Assembly: GCF_000812465.1 (NCBI RefSeq)
Contig: NZ_JWMA01000040.1
Span: 1-64,000 of the forward strand
Origin: Cupriavidus sp. IDO
Lineage (GTDB): Bacteria > Pseudomonadota > Gammaproteobacteria > Burkholderiales > Burkholderiaceae
Length of the DNA stretch: 64,000 bases
Direction: 5' to 3'
Numbering within the stretch: the stretch's first letter is position 1; the number at the start of each line of letters is the position of its first letter. This document shows positions 28,276 through 37,495 of the stretch, one piece after another. The translations under genes and the position numbers were made by a program. The notes under the pieces were generated by a model. That model was not told where the DNA came from, did not search any database, and saw nothing but the letters and a program-made list of their open reading frames with translations.

Positions 28276-28959
28276 TCAGTCGTTTGCGGCGGACGCTGCA
28301 GGCAGGACCGGCTCGAACAGCACGTTGTTCTCCAGATGGATGTGTTCCATCAGGTCTTCGCGCAGCGTGCGCAGCCCGAGGTAGAGCGCGCGCCAGGTAT
28401 TGCAGGCCGCGCGCGGCAGCGTGATGTCGTTGGTGAGGTCCGCCAGCCGCTGCAAGGCCGCGCCGTGGTCGTCATGCTCCATGCGCATCACGGTGATGGG
28501 CGCGCTGGCTGCGCCATGTAAGCCGCGCGCGAGCATCGGGAACAGGACCTGCTCCTCCTTCTGCATATGGGCTTCCAGCTCGCCCTGCATTTCCGCCAGG
28601 TGATCGGCCAGCCCGAGCGGGCAGTCGGGGCGGTCGCCATGGACGTGCTCCACGCGGCGAGCCAGCCGGATCAGCTCGGGCAGCTGCTCGCGATGCCGGT
28701 CATGGAAGCGCGTCTGGATATGCGCGATCAGCGCAGCGGGCGATGCGACGTTCCAGTCGTTCTCTGCCGGCTCTGCATCGCCCTGGAGCATCAGCAGGCG
28801 CGCCTCGATGGCGGCGGCGTCAAGGCCCTTTTCCTGCGCCGCGTCGCGCAGCGTGTGCTTGCCGCCGCAGCAGAAATCCAGCGCGTAGTCGTGAAAGATT
28901 CGGGTGGCGCCGGGAATGCGGCGGGCCAGCTGGCCGAGGGATTGGTCTTGCAGGGTCAT
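28276..28959 (-). CDS. norA: NorA/YtfE-type di-iron protein
   Basis: A 227-residue RIC-family protein with an N-terminal SCD-like region (LGQLARRIPGATRIFHDYALDFCCGGKHTL) and a hemerythrin-like domain whose iron ligands lie in HIQTRFHDRHREQLPELI, AHMQKEEQVLFPM, RMEHDDHGAAL and LMEHIHLENNVLFEP. Such proteins respond to nitrosative stress, either by repairing Fe-S centres or by binding NO; NorA of Ralstonia eutropha is the closest functional precedent. The ATG at 28959 follows GGAGAACC. It is the first gene of the norAB operon, divergent from norR. Confidence 0.92.
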   Translation of the reverse strand: MTLQDQSLGQLARRIPGATRIFHDYALDFCCGGKHTLRDAAQEKGLDAAAIEARLLMLQGDAEPAENDWNVASPAALIAHIQTRFHDRHREQLPELIRLARRVEHVHGDRPDCPLGLADHLAEMQGELEAHMQKEEQVLFPMLARGLHGAASAPITVMRMEHDDHGAALQRLADLTNDITLPRAACNTWRALYLGLRTLREDLMEHIHLENNVLFEPVLPAASAAND

Positions 28960-28997
28960 GATGGTTCTCCGTCTGAAGTTACGCATGCATGACTTAC

Positions 28998-29012
28998 GCG
29001 AGGACCGTGCCA
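28998..29012 (-). promoter_or_regulatory. Sigma-54 promoter of norAB
   Basis: On the minus strand TGGCACGGTCCTCGC has the invariant GG and GC spaced by 10 bases and matches the -24/-12 consensus except C for T in the -12 element. It lies 39 bp upstream of the norA start, as expected for NorR-driven transcription. Confidence 0.8.
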
Positions 29013-29036
29013 AATAAAAACCGCGTTGGATCAATG

Positions 29037-29090
29037 GGTTACAAATCCAACGGTCATATTTACCCTATACTTTCCATGGTGAATTTAACC
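29037..29090. promoter_or_regulatory. NorR enhancer boxes
   Basis: GGT-N7-ACC occurs at 29052-29064 and 29078-29090, with a weaker GGT-N7-CCA at 29037-29049. This is the palindromic core described for NorR binding in R. eutropha, where three sites are used. They lie 25 bp or more upstream of the norAB sigma-54 promoter. Confidence 0.75.
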
Positions 29091-29116
29091 CCAACGGTAT
29101 TTATCACCATGACGCG

Positions 29117-30640
29117 ATGTCCCCGGATTTGCTGACGGACCTGGTCACCGAGCTGCCGCATGCGGTACGCCTGCAGCGGCTGGTCAGCGGACTACGTACG
29201 CATTTCCGCTGCGGTGCGGTAGCGTTGCTGCGGCTGGAAGAAGAGCACCTGCGGCCAGTGGCGGTCGACGGCCTGGTACGCGACACGCTCGGGCGCCGCT
29301 TCGCCGTTGGCCTGCATCCGCGGCTTGCCGCCATCCTCGCGCGGCGCGATGTCACCTGCTTTCACCATGACAGCATGCTGCCCGACCCGTACGACGGCCT
29401 GATCGACGAGCATGTGGGCGAGCCGCTGCCGGTGCACGACTGCATGGGCACCAGCCTGCATGTGGAAGGCCAGCCATGGGGCGTGCTAACGCTCGACGCA
29501 CTGACGGTCGGCACCTTCGACGCCGCCGCGCAAGCCGAGCTGCAACGGCTGACCGTGATCGTCGAAGCGGCCATCCGCACCACCCGCCTGGAGGCCGAGA
29601 TCCGCGCCCTGCAGTTGTCGCGCGGCAAGCAGCCCGACGAAGGACCGGCCGACGACGGCGAGATCATCGGCCAGAGCCCGGCCATTGCCGGGCTGCTGCA
29701 CGAGCTGGAGGTGGTGGCCGACACCGATCTGCCGGTGCTGCTGCTTGGTGAAACCGGCGTCGGCAAGGAGCTGTTTGCGCACCGCCTGCACCGCCGCTCG
29801 CGCCGGCGCGGGCATCCGCTGGTGCACGTGAACTGCGCGGCATTGCCCGAGTCGCTGGCCGAAAGCGAGCTGTTCGGCCACGCCCGCGGCGCGTTCTCGG
29901 GCGCGACCGGCGAGCGCCCGGGCCGATTCGAAGCCGCCGAAGGCGGCACCCTGTTCCTCGACGAAGTCGGCGAGCTGCCGCTCTCGATCCAGGCCAAGCT
30001 GCTGCGCACGCTGCAGAACGGCGAGATCCAGCGGCTGGGCTCGGACCGCCCGCGCCGGGTGAATGTGCGCGTGATCGCCGCCACCAACCGCAACCTGCGT
30101 GAGCACGTGCGCGACGGCTCGTTCCGCGCCGACCTTTTCCACCGCCTGTCGGTCTATCCGATCCCGATTCCGCCGCTACGCGAGCGCGGCAACGATGTCC
30201 TGCTGCTGGCGGGCCGGTTCCTGGAGCTCAACCGTGCGCGGCTCGGCATGCGCAGCCTGCGCTTGTCCGGGGCCGCGCAGGATGCGCTGCGGCGCTACCG
30301 CTGGCCGGGCAATGTGCGTGAGCTCGAGCACGTGATCAGCCGTGCCGCGCTGCGTTGCGTGAGCCGCGGCGCGAACCGGAATGACATCGTGACGCTGGAA
30401 GCGGACCTGCTGGACCTGGACGGGCTGGAGTTGCCGACGGGGCATTCCCACCATGCCGTTACGGCACGCCCGGAATTGCCCGCAGGCGCTACGCTGCGCG
30501 AAGCCGTTGAGCAGACTCAGCGCGCCTGCATCGAGCAGGCGCTGCACACGCATGACGGCAACTGGGCGCAGGCCGCGCGCCAGCTGGGCGTGGATGCCAG
30601 CAACCTGCACAAGCTGGCAAAGCGGCTGGGCTGCAAGTGA
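29117..30640 (+). CDS. norR: NorR, NO-responsive sigma-54 activator
   Basis: A 507-residue enhancer-binding protein. It has an N-terminal GAF domain (residues 1 to about 170) which in NorR carries mononuclear iron that senses NO; a central AAA+ domain with GETGVGKELFAHRLH (Walker A), ESELFGHARGAFSGAT and [13 protein letters not shown] (Walker B); and a C-terminal Fis-type HTH (NWAQAARQLGVDASNLHKLAKRLG). The sigma-54 contact loop reads GAFSGA rather than GAFTGA. It is divergent from norAB, and the shared intergenic region contains its boxes. Confidence 0.93.
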   Translation: MSPDLLTDLVTELPHAVRLQRLVSGLRTHFRCGAVALLRLEEEHLRPVAVDGLVRDTLGRRFAVGLHPRLAAILARRDVTCFHHDSMLPDPYDGLIDEHVGEPLPVHDCMGTSLHVEGQPWGVLTLDALTVGTFDAAAQAELQRLTVIVEAAIRTTRLEAEIRALQLSRGKQPDEGPADDGEIIGQSPAIAGLLHELEVVADTDLPVLLLGETGVGKELFAHRLHRRSRRRGHPLVHVNCAALPESLAESELFGHARGAFSGATGERPGRFEAAEGGTLFLDEVGELPLSIQAKLLRTLQNGEIQRLGSDRPRRVNVRVIAATNRNLREHVRDGSFRADLFHRLSVYPIPIPPLRERGNDVLLLAGRFLELNRARLGMRSLRLSGAAQDALRRYRWPGNVRELEHVISRAALRCVSRGANRNDIVTLEADLLDLDGLELPTGHSHHAVTARPELPAGATLREAVEQTQRACIEQALHTHDGNWAQAARQLGVDASNLHKLAKRLGCK

Positions 30641-30695
30641 AAGGTCATTTCAGGGAAGGCCCGAAGACAATGCAAGACGAATAACGCCCTGCCAC

Positions 30696-31163
30696 TCAGG
30701 GCACACGCATATCCGGCGCAGGCGCGGCTGCCTGGAACGCCGCCAATCGCGCCGCCGCCTTGCTAACCCACGCCGGCCGCGGCGCGGCATCGAGCCAGTA
30801 TTTTACTTCCAGCCCGAGCGCGGTGTCGCCGCTAATCACCAGCTTGCGCTGGAAAAACAGCGTATCGGTATCCGCCTCGCCGCCCAGCAGGCGAAGATAG
30901 TCGACCGCGCGTGCGCGCAGCGTCAGGGCGGGGGCGGAGCCATCCGGGCGGCCGGTATGGAAGCGCCCGCCCTCGCAGCGAAACTGCACATCCAGCCCGA
31001 GATCTTCCACCGTCAGCAGGAAGCTATGCCCATCGAGCGCCACCGGCGGTTCGAGCCAACCGGCACGGCGCGCGATTTCCAGCGCGGCAACCAGCGGCAG
31101 CGCGCGGGCGCGCGCCGGCATGCGGCGATGTACGCCCGCCATCAGCGAGTTCAACGCGCTCAT
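30696..31163 (-). CDS. ubiT: UbiT, SCP2-domain accessory factor for ubiquinone
   Basis: A 155-residue protein with a sterol-carrier-protein-2-like lipid-binding domain: LDGHSFLLTVEDLGLDVQFRCEG, ALTLRARAVDYLRLLGGEADTDTLFFQRKLVISGD. In E. coli UbiT is needed with UbiU and UbiV for oxygen-independent ubiquinone synthesis. The ATG at 31163 overlaps the ubiV stop by 4 bp (ATGA), showing coupling. It is the last gene of a ubiU-ubiV-ubiT set, in a region rich in anaerobic respiration genes. Confidence 0.88.
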   Translation of the reverse strand: MSALNSLMAGVHRRMPARARALPLVAALEIARRAGWLEPPVALDGHSFLLTVEDLGLDVQFRCEGGRFHTGRPDGSAPALTLRARAVDYLRLLGGEADTDTLFFQRKLVISGDTALGLEVKYWLDAAPRPAWVSKAAARLAAFQAAAPAPDMRVP

Positions 31164-32113
31164 ACCCGCGCCTCCCACACGATGCCGGCCGCGCCATGCC
31201 AGTAGCCATTGCAGGGCTGCGCGCCGGCGGGTGTGATACCGCTCGGAGCGGCAGGACGTTCGCCCGCGCGTATGGCCGCAAGCATGGCCACCACTTCCAG
31301 CGTTCCCGATGCATGCGGACTGACACGCAGCATATCGACGCCCATCGCCGCCATCGACACCGCTTCCCCGCACAGGTCGAGGCAGGTGGCGGACTGCGTC
31401 TGCACCCCGTTGAGGGTGAAGAACGGCTGCCCCTCGCCGGTGGCGGCGACCAGCCCGTCCGGATAGTCGAGGCAGCGAAACTCGCAGCTGTCCTTGCGCA
31501 GGCGGTGATGGCGAGCTGTGAAGCAGCGCGCCGAGAACGCGAGCGGCATGCGGCCCCAGACCATGGCCTCGAGCGAGACGCCACCGGGGCGCCCCGCTGC
31601 CAGCGCGCAAAGCGTGGCGCCATCCATCTCCACTGGCACCGCGCAGCCCCTGGCGCCCAGACCCGCAAGCCAGGCGAGCGTATCGGCGTGGTAAACATTC
31701 AGGTGCAGTCCGCCGACAAATGGCCTCGCGCCCATGCAGCGCACTGCACCGAGGTCGTTGGCCTCGACCATGTAGTCATCCTGCTCGCATACGCGCCGCA
31801 TCCAGGCGATATCGGTGTCGGACTCGACCAGCACCGGGGTGGACAGCACCACTTCCTTGCCGGCCTCGCGCAGCATTGCGGCAATCTCCAGCCAATGCGC
31901 GTGGCGCAGTTCATGCCGCCGCGTGCAAACGGTCTCACCGAGATAAACACGGTCGATCGCCGAATCGGCCGCCGCTGCATAGAACTGCATCACGGCTTCG
32001 CGCGGCCAGTAGTAGAGCAGCGGACCGAGCGCGATGCCGAAGCGCGGCACGCCGGCCGCTTGCTGCGCCGGGACAAAGGTTTCAGGCATTGGTGCACCCA
32101 TGGGTAGTCGCAC
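31160..32113 (-). CDS. ubiV: UbiV, O2-independent ubiquinone hydroxylation factor
   Basis: A 317-residue U32-peptidase-like protein with a predicted 4Fe-4S cluster. Conserved cysteines are seen in YLGETVCTRRHE, SARCFTARHHRLRKDSCEFRCLDYPDG, matching the ligand pattern of UbiV. It forms a heterodimer with UbiU to hydroxylate ubiquinone precursors without oxygen, using prephenate as oxygen source. It is 30 bp after ubiU and overlaps ubiT. Confidence 0.92.
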   Translation of the reverse strand: MRLPMGAPMPETFVPAQQAAGVPRFGIALGPLLYYWPREAVMQFYAAAADSAIDRVYLGETVCTRRHELRHAHWLEIAAMLREAGKEVVLSTPVLVESDTDIAWMRRVCEQDDYMVEANDLGAVRCMGARPFVGGLHLNVYHADTLAWLAGLGARGCAVPVEMDGATLCALAAGRPGGVSLEAMVWGRMPLAFSARCFTARHHRLRKDSCEFRCLDYPDGLVAATGEGQPFFTLNGVQTQSATCLDLCGEAVSMAAMGVDMLRVSPHASGTLEVVAMLAAIRAGERPAAPSGITPAGAQPCNGYWHGAAGIVWEARV

Positions 32114-32143
32114 TCCTGTTCGGGAAATTATCGGTTGGCGCAG

Positions 32144-33172
32144 TCAGCGCCACGGCCGGTCGTAGGCGCCTTGCGTGACCTGGTCTCCTTCGGCATGGCG
32201 CCCCAGCGTGCTCTGCCATTCCTGGCGCGGCGCAAAGCGTGCCGGATCGGCGCACGCTGCGTCGATGGCGGCGCGCAGCACGCCCACCACATCGCCCACG
32301 TAGCGCGGGCTGCGCTGGCGTCCTTCGATCTTGATGGCGGCGATGCCCATGTCGATCAGCGACGGCAGCAGCGACAGCGCATTAAGGCTGGTCGGCTCCT
32401 CCAGCACATAGCCGCGTTCGCCTTCCACTTCGAAGCGCCCCTTGCACAACGTGGGATAGCCGGCCGGCTCGCCGGGCGCATAGCTGTCGATCAGGATGCC
32501 AGACAGCCTGGCGTGCATGGTGCCGTCCTGCTCGGTCCAGCGCACCGCGTGCGCGGGCGAGCAGACGCCCTTGTTGTTGGGCGAATCGCCGGTGGCGTAG
32601 GACGACAGCAAGCAACGTCCCTCGGCCATCACGCACAGGCTGCCAAAGCCAAAGACTTCCAGCTCCACGCTGGTATGGCGCGCCAGCTTGCCGATCTGCG
32701 CCAGCGACAGCACGCGCGGCAGCACCACGCGGCGGATATTGAAGCGTTCGCGCATCAACTCGATGGCATCGGCATGCGTGGCCGAGCCTTGCACGGACAG
32801 GTGCAGGCGCAGGTCCGGATGGCGCTGGCTGGCATAGCCCATCAAGCCGGCGTCGGCCATGATGACGGCGTCGGCACCGAGGTCCGCCGCGGCGTCCACG
32901 GCCCGGTGCCATTTGCCGACTGCGCCCATCTGCGCAAAGGTGTTGATGGCGAACAGCACCTCGGCGCCGCGCGCATGCGCTTCGGACACGCCGGTGCGAA
33001 TGTCGGCCTCGGTGAAATTCAGGCCACCGAAGTTGCGCGCGTTGGTGGCGTCGCGCAATCCGAGGTAGACCGCGTCGGCGCCGTGCTGCAGCGCCATGCG
33101 CAAGGCGGCCAGCGAGCCGGCCGGCGCCACCAGCTGCGGCCGGCGCGGCGAATCAGAGAAGGAGGACTTCAT
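32144..33172 (-). CDS. ubiU: UbiU, O2-independent ubiquinone hydroxylation factor
   Basis: A 342-residue member of the U32 family. PQLVAPAGSLAALRMALQHGADAVYLG is the typical start; the cluster cysteines are in FGSLCVMAEGRCLLSSYATGD, NNKGVCSPAHAVRW and YPTLCKGRFEVEG; AIKIEGRQRSPRYV is the family's C-terminal motif. With UbiV it makes ubiquinone when oxygen is absent. Divergent from the NMO-like gene. Confidence 0.92.
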   Translation of the reverse strand: MKSSFSDSPRRPQLVAPAGSLAALRMALQHGADAVYLGLRDATNARNFGGLNFTEADIRTGVSEAHARGAEVLFAINTFAQMGAVGKWHRAVDAAADLGADAVIMADAGLMGYASQRHPDLRLHLSVQGSATHADAIELMRERFNIRRVVLPRVLSLAQIGKLARHTSVELEVFGFGSLCVMAEGRCLLSSYATGDSPNNKGVCSPAHAVRWTEQDGTMHARLSGILIDSYAPGEPAGYPTLCKGRFEVEGERGYVLEEPTSLNALSLLPSLIDMGIAAIKIEGRQRSPRYVGDVVGVLRAAIDAACADPARFAPRQEWQSTLGRHAEGDQVTQGAYDRPWR

Positions 33173-33422
33173 GTCGGGGGTGGCCGCTGCCGGCCCAGGG
33201 ATCTGACCAGCCGAGATGCTAACGCGACGTCACGCGCCCGGGCTTGATCGCGCGCAAATCGCAACGGACCGTGCCAGCCGGGCCTGCCCGCCTATGCCAA
33301 TCGGCGTAGGCCGTTGGGCATCCACTGGTGCGGCATTGACCTGCGGCAAACGCGGGGCGCCGCCGCCGTGCCACGCTTCGCCAGTTGCCCGCACGCGGCA
33401 GCATCATTTGAGTGAGACGTTC
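33173..33422. promoter_or_regulatory. Divergent promoter region, weak Fnr-like site
   Basis: A candidate Fnr/Anr box TTGAT-N4-CGCAA lies at 33244-33257; the left half is perfect, the right matches ATCAA at only three of five bases. The position between ubiU and the NMO-like gene makes oxygen control plausible but not shown. Confidence 0.25.
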
Positions 33423-34601
33423 ATGAAAGAGCATTGGCTGAAGCTGGCCGGGCGCCGGCTGGTGCCCGTCGTACAAGGTGGGATGGGCATCGGCATCTCC
33501 GCGCACCGGCTCGCGGGCGCGGTGGCCAGCCAGAACGGCATGGGCACCATCGCCAGCATCGACCTGCGCCACCATCATCCGGACCTGCTCGCGCAGACGC
33601 GGGGCACGCGCGACAAGCCGCGCATCGAAGCGGCCAACCTGGTTGCCCTGGACCGCGAGATCAAGGCGGCACGCGAGCTGTCGGGTGGGCGCGGCATGAT
33701 CGCGGTCAACGTGATGAAGGCAGTCGGCTCGCATGCGGCACTGGTGCGCCAGTCCTGCGAAAGCGGTGCCGATGCCATCGTGATGGGCGCGGGGCTACCA
33801 CTCGACCTGCCTGAGCTCACCGCAAGCCATCCCAAGGTTGCCCTGATTCCGATCCTGTCCGAATCGCGCGGCATCGGGCTGGTGCTGCGCAAATGGATGA
33901 AGAAGGGCCGGCTGCCTGACGCCATCGTGATCGAGCACCCCAACCACGCTGGCGGCCACCTCGGCGCGCCGGCCATCCAGGAGCTGGGCGAATCGCGCTT
34001 CTCGTTCTCGCGCGTGCTGGCGGAATGCCGCGAGCTGTTCGCATCGCTGGGCCTGGCCTGGGAAAGCATCCCGCTGATCCTGGCCGGCGGCATCGACAGC
34101 CACGCCAAGGTCCGACACTGGCTCGGCCAGGGCGCCGCCGCCGTGCAGCTGGGCACGGCGTTCGCCGTGACCGAGGAATGCGATGCGCACCCCGCTTTCA
34201 AGCAGGTGCTGGCCACCGCGCGCCCGGAATCGTTGCGCGAATTCACCAGCGTGGCCGGGCTGCCGGCGCGCGCAGTGCTCACGCCCTGGCTCAGCCGTTA
34301 CCTGTCGAGCGAAGCCAAATTACAGCGCCGTGCCAAGGTACGCGAGTGCCTGGAAGGCTTCGACTGCCTGCAGTCATGCGGCCTGCGCGACGGCATCGCC
34401 CGTATCGGCCAGTTCTGCATCGATCTGAAACTGTCGCAAGCGGTGCGCGGCGATGTCGAGCGCGGCCTGTTCTTCCGCGGCAAGGGCGCGCTGCCCTTCG
34501 GCGAAGCGATCCGGCCCGTGGCGGAGTTGATGCATTACCTGCTCACCGGCGAGAAGCCCGCTGCCCTTACTGCATCACCGGTACAGGCCGCGGCCGCCTG
34601 A
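33423..34601 (+). CDS. NMO/FabK-like FMN-dependent oxidoreductase
   Basis: A 392-residue TIM-barrel flavoprotein of the nitronate monooxygenase/2-nitropropane dioxygenase superfamily: VPVVQGGMGIGISAHRLAGAVASQNG, GRGMIAVNVMKAVGSH, GADAIVMGAGLPLDLP, EHPNHAGGHLGAP (active-site His), LILAGGIDSHAKVRHWLGQGAAAVQLGTAFAVTEEC for FMN phosphate binding. Cysteines cluster in EGFDCLQSCGLRDG. It may be a nitronate monooxygenase or, given the FabI-like gene 47 bp downstream, a FabK-type enoyl reductase. The ATG at 33423 is the family start. Confidence 0.8.
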   Translation: MKEHWLKLAGRRLVPVVQGGMGIGISAHRLAGAVASQNGMGTIASIDLRHHHPDLLAQTRGTRDKPRIEAANLVALDREIKAARELSGGRGMIAVNVMKAVGSHAALVRQSCESGADAIVMGAGLPLDLPELTASHPKVALIPILSESRGIGLVLRKWMKKGRLPDAIVIEHPNHAGGHLGAPAIQELGESRFSFSRVLAECRELFASLGLAWESIPLILAGGIDSHAKVRHWLGQGAAAVQLGTAFAVTEECDAHPAFKQVLATARPESLREFTSVAGLPARAVLTPWLSRYLSSEAKLQRRAKVRECLEGFDCLQSCGLRDGIARIGQFCIDLKLSQAVRGDVERGLFFRGKGALPFGEAIRPVAELMHYLLTGEKPAALTASPVQAAAA

Positions 34602-34648
34602 CACAGCGTGGCACATTGCTGCTTCCCATTTCCTGACCACACATCCCT

Positions 34649-35437
34649 ATGGGTTTTCTCAACGGCAAGCGCATCCTGATCACCGGGATGCTCTCCAACC
34701 GGTCGATCGCCTTTGGCATCGCCACCGCATGCCGGCGCGAAGGCGCCGAACTGGCCTTCACCTATGCCGACGGGCGTGTCGCGGCGCGCGTGCGCGAGCT
34801 GGCGGCGGGCTTCGGCAGCGAACTGGTATTCCCTTGCGACGTCGCCTGCGATGCGCAGATCGACGCCGCCCTGGCTGCCCTGCGTGCCCACTGGCCGCAG
34901 CTCGACGGCCTGGTCCACGCGATCGGTTACGCACCGCGCGAGGCGTTATCGGGTGAATTCCTCGACGGCCTGTCGCGCGACGGCTTCCGCATCGCGCATG
35001 ATGTCTCGGCCTACAGCTTCCCCGCACTCGCCAGCGCCGCGCTACCGATGCTGGCGCCGCGCGCCGCACTGCTGACACTGTCCTACCTGGGCGCGCAGCG
35101 CACGCTGCCGCACTACAACGTGATGGGCCTGGCCAAGGCCTCGCTCGAAGCCAGCGTGCGCTACCTTGCCGCCGCACTGGGTGAGCGCGGCGTGCGCGTG
35201 AACGCCATTTCGGCGGGCCCGGTGCGCACCCTGGCCGCCGCCGGGATTCGCGATTTCGGCAAGATTCTGGAACACGTGGCAAATACCGCGGCACTGCGCC
35301 GCAATATCGACAGCCAGGAAGTCGGCAACGTGGCGGCATTCCTGCTGTCCGACCTTGCCAGCGGCATGACGGGGCAGATCAGCTACGTCGACGCCGGATA
35401 CCGCAGCATGGCGGCGCCGCTGGACCTGGCAGACTGA
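34649..35437 (+). CDS. fabI: Enoyl-ACP reductase, FabI-type
   Basis: A 262-residue atypical short-chain dehydrogenase: [20 protein letters not shown] for NAD(H), and [25 protein letters not shown] with the FabI catalytic Tyr and Lys. The pattern fits FabI rather than general SDRs. Normal FabI genes lie on the main chromosome, so this may be a second copy suited to anaerobic growth, given its neighbours. It follows the NMO/FabK-like gene, suggesting a paired lipid-related function. Confidence 0.85.
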   Translation: MGFLNGKRILITGMLSNRSIAFGIATACRREGAELAFTYADGRVAARVRELAAGFGSELVFPCDVACDAQIDAALAALRAHWPQLDGLVHAIGYAPREALSGEFLDGLSRDGFRIAHDVSAYSFPALASAALPMLAPRAALLTLSYLGAQRTLPHYNVMGLAKASLEASVRYLAAALGERGVRVNAISAGPVRTLAAAGIRDFGKILEHVANTAALRRNIDSQEVGNVAAFLLSDLASGMTGQISYVDAGYRSMAAPLDLAD

Positions 35438-35489
35438 TCTGCCGCGCAGCGCCGCCGCGCCCGGTGGCGCGCTGCGATATCCCTCGGCT

Positions 35490-36164
35490 TCAGGCAGCCG
35501 CCTGCCGCGCCAGCCCTTCTGTATCAAGCAGAAAGATCTTCCCCCGCTCCAGCTTCACCAGCTTCTCCGCCGAGAACCGGCTCATCACGCGCGAGAATGT
35601 CTCCGGCGTAATGCCGAGCTTCGATGCAATCACGCGCTGCGTGCAGGCCAGCCAGGTACGCCGGCTGGCCTGTGCCTGCTCCTGCAGGAAGCTCGCCACG
35701 CGTTGCAGGGCATTCTGCAGGCTGACCGCTTCGATATCGCGCATCAGCGTATGCAGTCGTCCGGACAGGTTGCGCAGCAGCCGGGCAGACAGCAGCGGAT
35801 CGCGCTCGACCGCGCCCCACAGCGCAAACTTGCTGACATGCAGCACGGTGGTGCGTGCCTGTGCCTGGCAATCCGCGACCTGCGGCGTATTGAGGAACAG
35901 CACATCCTCGCCGAAGGTGGCGCCCGGCCCGAATACCTCGATGGCGCGCTCCACCGTCCGCTCGCTGCCCGGCGCCGACGGCAGGGCCAGTTTCACCAGG
36001 CCCTCGACGACGGTATAGAAACCCTGGCAGGGCTCACCGCGTCGGAACAGGAACTCGCCCTTGCGCAGGCGCAGCGGCGTCGCGGCCTCGCGCAGGGCAT
36101 CCAGGACATCGCCATCAACGCCGCGAAAGAGCGGCAATCGCGCGAATATGATCGGTTCAGCCAT
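35490..36164 (-). CDS. Crp/Fnr-family regulator (Dnr/Fnr-like)
   Basis: A 224-residue regulator. The effector domain has EFLFRRGEPCQGFYTVVEGLVKLAL and GPGATFGEDVLFL; a dimerisation helix; and the HTH CTQRVIASKLGITPETFSRVMSRFSAEKL at the C-terminus. The TFSRVMSR recognition helix resembles Fnr/Dnr rather than Crp. N-terminal cysteines for an Fe-S cluster are absent, so a Dnr/Nnr-type NO sensor with haem is plausible. The ATG at 36164 follows a GAAGGAGG ribosome site. It lies among NO and nitrate respiration genes. Confidence 0.82.
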   Translation of the reverse strand: MAEPIIFARLPLFRGVDGDVLDALREAATPLRLRKGEFLFRRGEPCQGFYTVVEGLVKLALPSAPGSERTVERAIEVFGPGATFGEDVLFLNTPQVADCQAQARTTVLHVSKFALWGAVERDPLLSARLLRNLSGRLHTLMRDIEAVSLQNALQRVASFLQEQAQASRRTWLACTQRVIASKLGITPETFSRVMSRFSAEKLVKLERGKIFLLDTEGLARQAAA

Positions 36165-37495
36165 GACGGCCTCCTTCGACGGGCAATGTTGCGGGGCGCG
36201 GCGCACGTGGCGGCAGCCCACCCTGTGTGCGCATCCGGTGCATGCACAGCAGCGCCCGTCAGCAGTTGTACGGCCAGCCATGTATTGGCGGCAGCGAAGG
36301 CCAGCCCGCCGGCGCGTGCCAGCCATGCCGGTGCGAGCGGTAAAGCCAGCAACAAGGAATAGGCCGCCAGCAGCAGCATCGCCTGCCACCGCTGCCTGCC
36401 GGGAACGATGATCGCCTGCATGGCAGGCACCCGGGCGCGTGGCGGCAGCAGCTTGCGCAGGTGCAGCCAGACCAGGAACGGCACGATCTTGCCGAGCATG
36501 GCCGTCACCGGCAGCACGCCGCCGCCAATCAGCGCGAGCGTGCCGATCCACCAGGCCAGCGGAGCCTGGCTATCCGGCACGAAGGGCATGGCTGCGGCAA
36601 GCACGGCGGCGGCCAGCATGCTTGCGCACGCCACGGGCTACAAAGGCCAGACCGGATCGTGCCGGCGCTTCGCCTTCAGCGTGCCGGCGAGTCCGATGCC
36701 GGCAACGACCGCGGCCACCAGCAGCCAGGGCAGCAAGGCCCACTCAGGCAGCGCCGGCGATTCCGGCCGCACCGCTACCGCAGCGGAGTACCCCAGCAGC
36801 GGCACCCAATGCGCCAGCGGCAGCCACCGCTCCACGCCGGACGGCAGGCGCGCCGTTTGCCAGAATATCGGCAGGACCGTCGTGGCCACGCCAGTCACCA
36901 GCGCGGCGAGCCAGCCGCCCAGGCCCCACGCCATATGCAACGCCAGCAACGGCGCTGGCGACAGGGACCACAGTCCACCGAACAGCCCAGCCAGCGCTCC
37001 GCCGCACAAGGCCGTCATCAGGAGCGGGGCACCGATCCGCGCGAGAGTACGTGTGGTGGCATCGACGGTCACCACGCGCCTGCCGGCCACGAGCAGCAGC
37101 AGGCCTGCCATGACGAGAAACGGTGCGCCCAGCCATGCCCCCCAACGGAACGCGGTTGCACTCCCGCCGAGAAATCCCGTCGTCAACGCCAGCGCGCTGC
37201 CCGCGGCGAACAATGCGACCAGCGGTGCCATCCAGCCTGCACCGGGCACGGTCACGCCCGCGACGACCGGCATCATCTGCAGCAGGGCGCCGATCATGAC
37301 CGGGAGCAGCATACCCAGCGCCAGCATATGGGCCACCGCCAGCGCAAGCGGAGCAAACCTGTCGGGCAAGCCGTCCGCCGGCCCGAATGCCAGCAGCAGG
37401 CCTGCGGCGGCGCCCAGCCATGGCGCCGGCAGCAGGCAGCCGAATATCACGCCAGGACGCGGCGCACGGTCGTAGTTGAGGTTCAGCGCTTTCAC
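35993..37495 (-). pseudogene. Polytopic membrane protein interrupted by an amber codon
   Basis: About 11 hydrophobic helices are encoded in a single frame: AVAHMLALGMLLPVMIGALLQMMP, HMAWGLGGWLAALVTG, LAHWVPLLGY, and, after a TAG at 36638-36640, ACASMLAAAVLAAAMPF and GKIVPFLVWLHLRKL. The stop lies where a Trp (TGG) would fit between PVWPL and PVACASML, and reading would continue in the same frame, so a TGG to TAG nonsense mutation is likely. A GTG at 36634 could restart translation. The GTG start at 37495 overlaps a small upstream frame. The 3' end runs into the Fnr-like gene, suggesting further damage. Membrane His residues hint at a haem or NO-related role (NnrS-like), but the family is unclear. 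Confidence 0.6.

Noticed and set aside
30696..31610. A 304-residue version of UbiT starting at 31610
   Set aside because: The first 150 residues are an Arg/Gly-rich shadow of ubiV; the ATG at 31163, overlapping the ubiV stop, gives the family length.
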